Shown piece after piece: positions 23,990-36,491 of a stretch of 64,000 nucleotides of DNA (position 1 is its first letter; each line of letters opens with the position of its first letter). The notes below the pieces were generated by a model, which was not told the DNA's origin, did not search any database, and saw only the letters and a list, made by a program, of their open reading frames with translations. Source of the stretch: Caenorhabditis elegans (taxonomy: Eukaryota > Nematoda > Chromadorea > Rhabditida > Rhabditidae); NCBI RefSeq assembly GCF_000002985.6, contig NC_003283.11, positions 6,510,001 through 6,574,000 of the forward strand, read 5' to 3'. A program made the translations under genes and the position numbers.

Positions 23990-26900
23990 TTAAATTTCGG
24001 TGCCAGTCTCAGTGGAGATCGGCGTCGCTGAGTCATAGACAGTGTCGTTGTCACGTGGCACATTTTGCAGGTGACAGTGCCGTTCGAGAGTTCCAGCACC
24101 ACAGTCGCAGAAGAATCTGAAATTATTTTTATTGAAAAAAAAGAAAATAATAAACGATTTTTCTCTTTTTTTGGAGTCGCTTTGTACTAGAAACTTTGAA
24201 TTTGAATTTACAATTTTAATTTTTGTAGCGAAATCCGAACAGCGGAGCAACAAAAAGTTCTTCTCAAAAACCGAAAATTTCTAATTTTTTCTCAAAATGA
24301 AAACGACATACCTATCGAACCTCACAAGTTCTACAGAATGACCACGATGGCATGTTCTGATGCAGTTGGTGCAGATCGCATTACGTTCCGTCGTGTTACA
24401 CGTGGTACATCTGAAATGTCAAGTATATTACTGACAGCTTCTCGTTGGAAATTAAGACTCACCTATAGAAATTGTGCATCGGAAAACTGTTGTTGCTGCT
24501 CACTTTGAAGAGACACAGGCCAGTCTTGATAGCTCTAGAAATTGTGTCATGGTTGTCATAGATACGATTTCCACGTTGCACTGGAGTGACACCGGTTGCT
24601 ACGCAAAGTCCTGCAAAAAAAATTAAAAGATCAAGAAAAATAATGATGGGCTTAATCTCCGATAGTATAAGATGATTTGATAAGCAGCTTCGCAATATGT
24701 GTTTCTTCCTCACCTCCATATTTATTTCTGAACAATTGATTTTCTTCTAGTGTAGCTGTCGCTCCATTCGTGATCTCGATTCCCGCCGATTTTCCATCAA
24801 ATACTCGATTTCTTCGTAGAGTTGGATTCGATTCGGTTGAAATGAGAACACCAGCTTGCGCATTTCGGAAGATTTCATTGTCCTCGAGAAGACCTTTACC
24901 ACGATTGAAAATACAAACTCCGCCATCTCTTCCGTCGTAGATCTTGTTTCGTCGAAGAGTTGGCTCACTGTCTGTTTTGATCCAGACACCCGCCATTGCA
25001 TTATCGAAGATTTCATTGTCTGGAAATTAAAATTTTGTAGCGATATTGCTTGAAAATTGTGCAGTATGCAAGTTGGTAGGAGACAGCCCGCATGTCGCAG
25101 AAACCTTAGTCACCGTTTTTCAATTTAATGGATCTTCAAAAACTGAACAAAAAGCTCACCTTCCAAGCATCCCTTTCCTCCATTGTACACGAGTACACCT
25201 CCATTCTGACCTCCCCAAATCTTATTCCTTGTGATTTTTGGGTTTGATCCCGTTCGAATTTGCACTCCGGAATACAAATGATTGAAAATATCATTTTCTT
25301 CAAGAAGTCCGTGACCTTGATCGTAGAAGTATACTCCGACCTAAATACTGATCATTAAAAAGCTGAACTTTGAAAATGAATAAATTTACAAACCTGTTTT
25401 CCAGAATGAATTCTATTTTTGCGCAGAATTGGACTTGAACCAGTTGTTACCCAGATTCCTGCCAACGTATTTCCATAAACTTCATTCTCTTCAATCAATC
25501 CTCTTCCTTTCTCGTGAACATAAATTCCTCCGTGCAATCCATCGTGAATCTTATTCAATCTTACGATTGGATCGGATTGTGAGCGGATCTGAATTCCAGC
25601 CAACGCGTTTCCATAAATATTATTCTGCTCGATGAGTCCTCGTCCTTCACCAAAGATGTAGACTCCACCCTGTTGTCCAGTGAAAATCTCATTCTTTCGG
25701 ATAGTCGGATCAGAATGCGAAGTGATCCAGATACCTGCATACGCGTTCGCATATATCCGATTCTCCATAAACTGGCCACGTCCTCTCTCATGAACATAGA
25801 TACCTCCAGTGTAACCATGATGCACTTCGCATCGAATCACAACCGGATTTGCCGAATTTTTCACCTCGATGCCAGATATCCGATTTGAATGGATATTGCA
25901 CTTTTCAAAGTAACCCTGACCATGTCTGAAATTGATCGGATATTAAAAATGTGTCAAATGAGATAAAAAACAACTCACTCAAATGTGAAAACTCCCACAT
26001 CCTTTCCAGAATGAATTGTACACTTTCGGAAGTAGGGATTCGCATGATTTTTCACCCAGACACCAGCCAAAGTATTTCGAGCAATTTCACAGTGCTCATA
26101 GTGTCCGGTGGCGTTGTCAGTAATGTAGATTCCAACATTTTCACAATCAAGAACTGTGCAATATTTGAACTGGAATACAATTATTGTTATTGAAAGCTGA
26201 GCTGATGAAGATTTATTTTAAAATTAGTTAAAAAGAGTCAAACTTTTAAAATGAACATTTCCGAAAATAAAAAAAATCTACTTACTTTAGGAGCCGCACT
26301 TTTCTTCACACATACAGCTGCACCATTTCCAACTTTCGAAGTGATATCACATCTTTCAATATATGGCATTGCATCCTTATCAGTCACTAAAATCGAATAG
26401 AAATGATTCATTTGTTGAGCCTGCTGAGCAATCTGTGGCTGCTGCCTGCACACTGGATCAGCCCGAAACCGGACTGTGATGAATCCGAAATACGCGTTTG
26501 CACTTCCATCAGTGAATGTCAATGCGGTATTTTTACTTCCTTCGAGAACAACCGAAGATGTGATATCTCGTGAGTCACTTGCTCCGATAATCTGCACATC
26601 TGTGTTGATGAGAATTGTGTCGATTGGCTCATGAACACCAGTGTGCAAGAAAATAAGTTTCTCTCTATACTCATCCTCCTCCAAGAACGATTGAGCCTTC
26701 TCAATTTGATCGAAACAACGATAGTTGACAGATCGAAGATTGACCCGTGGCTCTTTCATCACATGAACTCCATGATGAAGCTGTCGATGGGACTCTTTCC
26801 ATGGATTACCATCCCGCCAACGGCTCTGTTCCCGGAACTCGAATTTTGCATGAGATGGGTGGAAAAGTGGAATTCGATAGTCATATAAATTACAATACAG

Positions 26901-29900
26901 CTCCTTCCACACTTCATGACTATTCGAAATTTGATTGAATCGGTATGAGACTGAACTACATGCAAGCAGCGATTTATCAGGAAGAAATGAAAACACTTTG
27001 AGAAGAAGTTCTTCGGGGAGTCTATTGATATGATCTTGTTGATCTTCTTCTTCCACCGCCTCCTCTTCTTCTGGTTCACATTCCGTTGTCTCCATTTTGG
27101 CTTCCAGGTTTGTGCCGCTCTCGTCTTCAATCGAGAAACTGGAAAAATAGAATAAAGGGTGACGATACAACCAGTTTTTAAAATTCAGAGAATTTTAATC
27201 TTGTTATCATTTTTTTCATTATTTCTTATCTCAAAAATGGAGACTTTATGTGCGATGTCTCCCTCGACCTTCTGATTTTTATTTTTATTTTACAGTGGCT
27301 TCCGGCGAGGGATCGCCAGAAAGTTGACTCGAAATTGAAAGGGGACGAGGTGATACTTTTTCATAAAATTATGCATTTTGGATATCATTATTTTTCTTAT
27401 ATTTTTGATAGAAACAAAGATTCAAGCCGGATTTTTCTTTTTTTTTTAGTCAAAAATCAACTCACTCTCGAGCTTCGCCAGGTGAAAGACATTCCAGCTT
27501 GAACTTTTTCATCGTGGGTTGAGGTGTCTCATCAGCTGTTGCAGCTGTAATCGGGAAGCACAAATCCTCATCCTTTGTCAAACAAGGCCGACGTTTTCGG
27601 AGGGAGTATCTGAAACGGATTAACATTTGGTAACAGTCACTGGTGATGTGATACATTTATTCTCGATTTGATATATTAGAAATGAAATTGTAAAAACAGC
27701 TTACGGATAAGAGGCTTGTGCAGAAAACAATCCGAGTGTCGGATTGTCTGCTTCGGAGCTTCCCGATGGTGAATATCTCATCGACGTTGATCCTCCAGCA
27801 GCAGGTTCCATTGACTCGAACGTATGTTGTGATGGAGAATTCGAGTTTTGTGAGTAACTGGGCGATTGCTGTGTCGTATCATCCATCACTTGTTGAGGTG
27901 GAGGATGGAAGAATGGTGACGAAGAGGACGACATCTCCTGGCCAACCAGAGACGATGTCGGTCCTTCGAAAGCAGGCACGCACGACGTCGAAGCGGTGCT
28001 GCTGCCTCTGCGAGTTGATCGTCGCGTCACACGCTGAGTAGATGGTGGCAGATTCCGAATAGCTGAAAAAAGTTAATTTAGGAAATTTAAACTATGAACA
28101 GGTAGGGAAAAAGTTAAATTTTGCGAGGGGAAGCTTGGGCATACTCATGAACCAAGTTCACAAATTTATCAAAAGATAACTAATTTTTACAAAAAAGAAA
28201 AGAATTTATCTTGCGAAGGAATTTGGACACAAATACTAGAAGGATTGCTCGAAAAATGTTGCGATAGAAATTTCAAAAATGATGCTCGAAAAATTTGACA
28301 CGAGGAGCAAAAGTCAATTGGTTGGGAGGCTCTCAGTGAAGGAAAAATGGGACATTGAGAAACCAAGAAACGCATGTATGTATAGTGTTGTATGAGGCCT
28401 GAGAAATTTGTGCGTTAGTGAGTGAGTGCGAGAGCAAAAGAGAATGCCCCGGCCCCCGGTCTGGACCGAAAGTGTGGAGTAGAGTAGGCAAGGGAGAGAT
28501 AGAGAGAGGGTGGTGGAGATGTAAGAGAAAAAGGATGCGGTGAGAGGAAAATGGATGACAGAAACGGGCAAAAATGCCGGTTCTTCTTCCTTTACTTCTT
28601 CTTCTTCTTCTGTTGTGAACACTGTGAAATGAGATGATACATGGATGTGAAAAGAGGAACGGACACAAAATGGAACCTGTCCCTAGAATTGATAGAAAAT
28701 GACCTCGTAACCAATGAGAAACAATGGTTGAGAATGATCGGGTGGATGGAAGAAGAATAAATTGTTCAAATTTAGAAGAAGAAAAAAGTCAGGAGTGGAT
28801 GCACTTTTCCGGCACCGCACTTACTCTCAGCGTGCGTCATATAGCAAGTTTTGCACTCTCATCAGATTAGTTTTTACTTCTTGAAAATTGTGAATAAAGT
28901 CAGGGTTTGATTTCGTTCTAGACCGAAAAATCAACTTTTTGACAACAAAAACTAAAACTAATAATCTGCGAAATTATAGAAAAAGAAGTGAAAGTCATTT
29001 TATCAGTTGAAAATTTTTTGATACAATAAATGATAACATGGATATGCTTTTTCAAATTTGAGGAATACGGTTTTTGTGTTCTTATATTTTTGCCAAATTT
29101 TTCCAACCTGTGGTTTTTAAAACTAAAGAAAGTTAAACAAAAAACGCAAAAACAGCAGATATATGACTAAGCTTGAAAAACAAATTTCAGAAGCATAAAA
29201 AGGAAGTAATTTTCTTAGAAGCTTTGATTTCAGAGCACAAATGGCTTTGAGCAAACATGACTATTTTGAAATTAAAACTTGATATTTTGCAAATGTCACT
29301 CAAGAATATGAAACGAAAATAAATGTTATATTAATATGAAAATGAAAACGACTGAGCTCCTACGCAATTCTGACGTTTTATCTTTTTCTCGTTTTCAGTT
29401 TTTTTCTCATTTTCCAAACGAATAAATTCAAAAGCTGTTTCTCGAGAAATGGATTCGATTGTTGACGAAGGCAAATTCCGGAATAAAGTTATCTTAGATC
29501 TATTAGAATTTTGAAAGTAAAAATACGTGAAAAGTGGCTCCAATTTTTTTTTCATTTTCTAGAGTGAGCGTTTTCATTTGACGACGCATGTTTTGAACTT
29601 AAAAGAGCCAAAGACGATGAATTATGCTCCTCGAAAAAACGGAAAACGGACAGAAGAATGAATAACAAGAAACAGGAGCGAAAAGGCCACAAAGATAGAG
29701 GAAAAGATGGAAAATAAGAGTATGTGAATTGGCAAATGGAGGGGAAGAATAAAGGAAAAACGAAGATGTTGAAGATGGACTGATGGAAACGAAGGAAGCC
29801 GTTGAAAAAAAAGAAGGAGTAGGAAAAGGCGGTGTCCTTTCAGGACTACTTTTCACAAGTCACATCGGCATCTTTTGAAACGTTTTAGTCATCATCTAGA

Positions 29901-32900
29901 AAAACGGAAAAAATATTACAAATAGAAATTATTCATTAGGTCTTCCGATTTTCGATCGATTCTTTCTCACAATTAAATCCCAAAAAAACTGAACGCTTTT
30001 TGTGTAAAATTAAGATTTTCTCAATTTTCTGAGAAAAGCTCAAAAGTAAATAACTTCAAAGTCCAGACTATAGATCGTAGTTATTATTTCTTCAAAAAAA
30101 GATAGTTAATAACAAAAAAACCAATGCGGAAGTGTTCGAGATGAGTATTTGGTGGTGTACCACAAGAACAACCACAAACTATTGTGGATGTGCCTGTCTG
30201 TCCCGTTTTCGTAAATATACATGAGGAAGGAGAAAGAGAAAAAGAAGGAAGTTCCTCTATTGGATAAGCTTAAAAAATAGATGAATACATAGAGGAAAGG
30301 TAAACGGGTGAGAATTGGTTATTAAGATATGAATATAAATGCACTTTTTGACCGACTCAAGAAAAGTTAAATTTTCACATTTTCTACAAACAAATAGGTG
30401 CGGTAGTTTCAAGTTCAAAAATTTCAGGGTTTGGTAGCTGCTAGTTTGCTAAAATCGATAAAAAATTCCTGCTTAATATTTTCTACACCAATGATGTAAT
30501 TTGTGAACTAGACTACTTTGGAAAACAAACTTTAAAATTATTTAACAACATAAAAAAATTACGTTCATATCTCTAAATTTATATCTTTGGAACACAAAAA
30601 AAGCTGGAAGCATTTCTAAAGATTAGCATGGGAACTGGCAAAAGAAGACAAAAAACAAACAGAGCTCATTTTTCTTCCACCCATTATTGGCATACGCTCT
30701 TGTGTGGAAATGTAAGCGATACGAATTTGGAAAATGCGAAATCGTAAAGAATATACGAGTGTATGTGTACAAAATGTGTCACCTATAGGAGAAAAATGTA
30801 GAAAAAAAGGAACGAAACTGGGGAAACTTGAAATTTATATGTGCTTGGAAGAATCCATCTGCAGGAATATAATTGGAGATCATAACAATTCCATAGTAGA
30901 AGCTCAAACACCGATCAGCTAAGACGATCAAAGCTAACTGATCACGTGGTCATTGAAGAATGGAAACAATTTATGAAAGCATTACAGGTCCACTTGGATA
31001 TGAACAACAAACTAGAATCTGGTTCCAATTGCAAACAAAAACAAACAAATTGCTGAATTGCATCACAAGTTCCACGAAAATGAAGATGGATGTATGTTGT
31101 ACGTGAAAGGTAGGAAAAATTGGAAGAATGTGTATCGTGGTGGAGGATGGAAAAGTTGGTACTGGGCGGCGGACTAACAATAATCTTTAGAAATGAACAC
31201 ACGAATCAAACAGCTGTGAGCTAATCAGCTGAGAGCAGACGACACCGCTATTGTGCAACTGGTGAATGTCTCCGTGCTGGGTGTAATAAATGTATTAATA
31301 TATCAAAGATGAATTTCATGGTCTAGAGTTTGAACTTGGTATTAGGAAACATTAAAAAATGTTCTGACATATTATATTCAAAGATAGGACTAAACTGTAT
31401 TCATATCTTCTTTTTGTAGATCATACTTGACGCGTAAAACTCACAGAAAATCAGTAAAAATTGAATACTGAAATTTGAAATTGAGGGAAATTAGAAAGCA
31501 AAAAATAAAAAAATAAAAAAACTACAAATTGCACACAAGAGTATGACGGGAGGCGGTAAAACTCATGCTGTCAGCATCCTTGGCAGACGTGAATCATATT
31601 GACCTACAGACGAGAATTCCAGTCTACACCCTCACAAGGAACAATATTTTAAAACTTGAAACAAGTCTCGATTACACAGTCAAACTGGAACACGGGGGAG
31701 GAGACAACAAGGAGGTGAACCAAAAACAAAGAACCTGGAACCCTGGAACCGGGGCCGCCCCACAAATGCACTTTTTTAGAAAGCATGGATCGCAGCGCCA
31801 GACGGTCGTGCCAGCGTTAGTGTGAACACAGAAGTGCAACGCAACTTGGTACGTATCTCGTCCCTGAGATCTCTCATTTCTCAGTACTATCTCGATGTCC
31901 CCTCGGGACGCAACCAGGTACCTGGTGTGGCGAGATGGCCTCGGGACGATGATGACAGGAGAGGCGAGAATCCTCTCTCTCTCCCGCGCTCTCCCGGAGG
32001 TATCGAAGCGGGGTTCGCCTAAAACTTTTGAGACGGTGACTGTACACGCGCGCGCGCCAAAACTGTCAAAGGGACACATATACCGTCCCTTCTACTTACT
32101 CTCTCTCAATCTCTTTCAATGTTCTTGTCTTCTGCTTCTCTCTATGCTTCTACATCTTATTTGGGTCATTGTGTTGGTGGATACGCGCATGTACGTCTGC
32201 GCACTCTTCGATTCATTTCGCGCCTCCATCTTTCATGTCCCAATTCGATATCTTCGCAATGAATAACCAAGCAGAGATTGAGGAGAGGACACCGAATTAC
32301 ACAATGAACAGCACACATACACACAATTATGAATGCTTCTCCTTTTTGCGGAGACATTGCTTAATTGCTTAAATCTTCGATGGGAATAGTGGGTGATGAT
32401 CCTAACCGGTGGCTTACCGGCATTTGAAACAAATTCCAGATGGAAAATAGAGTTGTAGTTGCCTCAGGATATGTTTATCAAATTGGGACACTAGAGATGG
32501 AAACGTCTCGATATTTGATATTGGAAGTATCAGGCGGATATAGTTTGAAAATTGGAATTTCAACAATTCGAAAATCGGGGCATCCATTTCACAAGGTTTG
32601 CGCGGCGATTCCCTACTAGCAATTCTACAAAATGAGCGAGGGAAGCATGTTCTTTGTTGAAAATTAGTGTTATATGTAGATAAATACTTGTTTTATGAGA
32701 AAATAGTCTTCACTTAGTTTGGAACAACTGAAAAATTGCTCAAAAAATTGTTTCAAGCTGCAAATTGCTGAGGAAGAATCCGGCAAATTACTGCAATTTT
32801 TATCGGCAATTTGTACCTTCCAGGAACTTGTGGAGCACTTTTTTAAATGTTGTTCCAACTGAAATAACAGGTATTTTCAGATGAAACAAGTATTTTTCTA

Positions 32901-35900
32901 TAATTTATCGCTAAATTTTAACTTAAAAAATCTTGGTAGAACATGCTACACTGACTCATTTTGTAGATGTGCCGGTCTGATTTTTCTGGATTCCAAGTGT
33001 AATAAGTTGAGTTTTAACCCATTTCCCAATGCCATTTTTCGGTTTTTTGAGTGAGATTCTTAGCTGAATGAAGGCAGAAATTTCTGAAGATGATGATGAT
33101 GATGATGACCTAAGGTTCTCATCTAATGCGATAAGAGGAAGATGAATTGAAGAAAAACGGGAGGAATGCAAGGATAACGAGATGGTTGATCGGATAGATG
33201 TGTGAGTGCATACGTGGCAAAATCTGGTTATGCCAACATCGTCTGGAAGAAGAAAAAGAAGACATAAGAAGAAGAAGAGAAGAAAAAAAAGTCGTAAAAG
33301 TTTATGTTTTGAAGGAAGTAGCAGGGACGGAAGAGGAGGATGTGATGATGTGTCTAATCAATAATAAGACTAGATTGAAATGTGTAATTGAATCGGCCTG
33401 ATGGGACAATTGTAGGAGGTCAGAAGAAACATTCCGAAAATAGCAATTTATGTGTGGGGGAGGCGACAAAAGGTGCGTAAACATAAAATTTACAAAAGCA
33501 TCGATGTTTACAGAAGCATATAGGTGTTCTTGTCCTTCATCATTCAATGCCTTTGGCCAGTTTTTGAATGCCCCTAGTCTTCATCGTCATCAACGTCCAA
33601 CTGTACGACGATGGAGACGATGCCTACACCGAAGAGGACATAGAGTGAGAGAATGTGGCATGTAGCAAAGAGGAAAATGAGGGCAAGAAGCAGTCAGCAA
33701 TAGCCATGAATTGAAACTGGATTCGGTGTCGTCGGCCCCCTGTATGATGTAGATGGGGCGTGGATCCATTGGGCTAGTGATGATGGTCACGCTGTGGAAT
33801 TGAGAAAGAAGGGACGAGAAGGAGAACTAACTGTGAAAAAATTGGGGAGAAGCTCAATGGGTTTGCTTTAGGAGCAAGCCGTGCCAGGGTCACTGTTTGT
33901 TTAGTTTTTTTGGGTTAGGTTAGATCAAGGGTAGTGCTCCGTTTTTTGAGAATGACAGGGATGAAAATGATGTTGACCAGTTGAACTACCCAACTAGACA
34001 CATCAGAAATTATGTTAACTCCAACTCGGCAAAACGTCGCAACTTCATAGCAATCTCCTGCAACTTAATAAAAACATTCATATAACTTTGTAAAAAGCTG
34101 TTAAGAAGTTGCGAAAACCAACGGGATTGTGAGCGAAATTTAGCTTTACATCTGCTAAAAAATTGCAAAAGTCGTCTGAAAAGCTGCAGAAGTTTGCTTA
34201 AAAGCTAAAATGCCTAATGGTTGTTAAGAAGTTGCAAGAGTATGCTACGAAGTTAGGCCATTTTGCCGAGAAACTTTAAAAAAAAATGAATGTGATGGCG
34301 TTAAAACTATCAGCTTTCACTGCGAAAAAACTGGGAAAATGGTTTAATATTCACAAAATTCTTTCAATTCTCTTAATACTTTAAAAAATTACTCCTCAAA
34401 CATTTTTGATTTTTTTTTCTTTTTGGTAATAAAATATCACCTGACAGCAAAGTTTTGCAGCTTCAGGTATTTTTTTTCCAATTTAGAAAAATCTTATACT
34501 TGCAGAAAAAATTTGCAAATTGTATTTCTTGCTAACTGTGAGTTTTTAAAAATAAAGTTCCAAAATGTGTGTTTCAAAAACCTGCAAACTTGTTTTAAAT
34601 CCACATGTACTTTTAAAATATGTTCATGGGGAGTCTCCAACGGAACATTTTTTCAAAGTTTTTTCCCGATTATTGATCAAATCGGAAATAATATTACCAA
34701 AAAATCTCGAGTCTTTCTTTTTTTCAACAGGAAAATAATTTGAGAAAAAGTATTTTAATCAGACAGTTTGAAAATTATTTTCCATCGGTCCTGATAAAAG
34801 TTTAAAGGGGTTACAAGAGAAAAGAAAAGCACAAAAAATATAAATACGAAAACTATAAAAGCAGCTGACTAAAAATGAAAACATAGATGGGAAAAAAAGA
34901 AAAAGCCGGAAGTAGTTTTTCGATTCACTCTGCCAAATTCTCTTCATCACTTTTTTGATGATTCTCTATTTTTTTTTTTGAAATGTCTCATATTACCTCA
35001 AAAGCATAGAAATAAAAAGAAAAACACGCAGACAACTCCGAAGTGATCTAACGAAAATCTCGCGTGTGAGTGTATGTCAGTGCCGGCCTGTCCTTTCTCC
35101 AACATAACGATATTGTTATTCACAGTTGGCATTTCTTTCGAAGGTGAGGGTACGCAGACAACACGTGGAAGGTGGCCCATGGGAGGGGGAGATGATGAGA
35201 TGCGCGGAAAATGGTCGTCGGCAACGGCAACAACACATTGACCGGTGGTGGTACCGGGCGTGCACTACTAGAAGACACCACTCACTGACTCGAGAGACGA
35301 CCTTCTTTCAATATTCTTCATGTATGTTATTGCGATGAACCCGACACGAGATAACAACCCGATGATGAGTGGTAATTTATAGGTTCGGGTCAAGTTTTAT
35401 AGCTCAAATATGCTTTGAAAAACAAAAAGAAAAAGGACATCAAATTTGAAAAAAAGTGTATTGCCTATGTAATTTTTTGTGCACTCCAGAAAAGGTGAGA
35501 ATAAATTTGAAATGTGACTTACGTCATTCAATGAAATTTTAGTTTTCTCCGGTTTCCATAAGCAAACGCCACAATAGTTAATCAGGTGACATTGCAGAAT
35601 TCACAATAAAAAGTGCAAAACACTATGCATCAAAAGGCTCGGGCAAAAAATCCAGCTCCCATGAAAGTATTTCAGCATATTTTTAGAATTCTAAATAAAA
35701 CCTATATCATTTGAAAGAGTGCCTTGGCAATAGGTTACTTTTAAAAATTGGCAACAAAGGAGCACATTGAATTAGAAAAGGTCATTCTGAAAATTTTTGA
35801 CAAAAATCTTTGCAAAATTCTTTCAGGCCAAAGAACTGTAATGTTTTGTAATGACATATTTCAAGACTCACATTTAAAAGACATAAGTTTCATCTGGAAC

Positions 35901-36491
35901 TAAAAACGAGCTGAAATATTTTTCTTGCTAGTTGTGCTATTTTAGAGATTTTTTGAACATAGATGTGATTGCCACCTTTTTAGGACATTTTTTAAAAGTA
36001 GACAATCGTGGTGGAAATTCGAAAAAGTTTAGTGAGCGCACTCCTGTTACAGTTAGAGAAAAAGTTATTAACGTGGAGAAATTATTTTTTGAGCTCTTAC
36101 TTTTATGTTCATCATTATCAAATTTGCTTGTTCCTATTTTTAGTCTGATCTTTTTAATTTTTTAAAGTGTCAATAGCAACACAAACATCACGAGAAACGG
36201 AAGATTAAATTGGATACATCGGACAGATAGTAGAATTGAATCCACCGGGCGGGTCAACAGAGGTCAGTGTCACACATACACTCTACGATAAGCTTATGAC
36301 GATCGATGATCGAACACCGCTGTATCCTTCATCACCGACCTAGTTTTCTTCAAATACTTACCGAATTTTCGTGCAGATGAGGATCCTCTTCTCTGAAGTT
36401 TTGGAGAAAGATGCGCGGCTCTCGTTGAAACGAGAGAAGGCCGCGATTCCATAAGCACATCGTCACTCGACACTTCTTCTTCCTCCGCCAT
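23990..36491 (-). CDS. dre-1: DRE-1, FBXO11-type F-box protein (SCF adaptor)
   Basis: Substrate receptor of an SCF ubiquitin ligase, known as a heterochronic regulator in C. elegans and orthologous to FBXO11. Eleven coding exons (36491-36362, 28062-27705, 27609-27466, 27138-26286, 26169-25979, 25925-25394, 25340-25160, 25019-24714, 24610-24463, 24410-24312, 24116-23990) give about 1022 residues in this model. Order of parts: Ser/Pro-rich disordered N terminus; acidic stretch; F-box ([18 protein letters not shown], about 247-295); long right-handed beta-helix of parallel repeats with recurring GVW(V/I)K and GLLEEN motifs; C-terminal UBR-type zinc finger ([16 protein letters not shown] and FFCDCGAGT). 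The first exon is 8.3 kb from the second. TTTCAG lies three bases before its ATG, so it could itself be preceded by another exon or be trans-spliced. Isoforms starting inside the long intron are likely and would be shorter. Confidence 0.93.
28063..36361 (-). other. 8.3-kb first intron of dre-1
   Basis: No coding exon with homology was found on either strand. Notable parts: a pyrimidine-rich minus-strand stretch at 28314-28668; a GC-rich patch at 31740-32060 with CG dinucleotides and a CTCTCTCTCCCGCGC run; a CACGTG E-box at 30943-30948; a (GAT)n microsatellite at 33088-33110; and degenerate repeats of AAGTTGC/AAAGCTG at 34080-34250. The GC-rich patch is the best candidate for an internal promoter or an alternative first exon of dre-1. 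Confidence 0.55.

Noticed and set aside
28314-28668. Two overlapping 100-codon minus-strand frames rich in Ser/Leu/His
   Set aside because: Produced by a purine/pyrimidine-skewed tract; no homology and no splice link to dre-1 in the right phase.
31672-32079. 135-codon minus-strand frame in the dre-1 intron
   Set aside because: It coincides with a GC-rich patch that lowers stop frequency in all frames. Arg/Cys-rich composition without motif; better seen as regulatory DNA.
33088-33110. (GAT)n run considered as a structured repeat or CRISPR-like array
   Set aside because: A plain microsatellite; no spacer-repeat pattern anywhere in the window.
33925-33945. GGGTTAGGTTAG stretch considered as interstitial telomere repeat
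   Set aside because: Nematode telomeres are TTAGGC; only two imperfect units are present.
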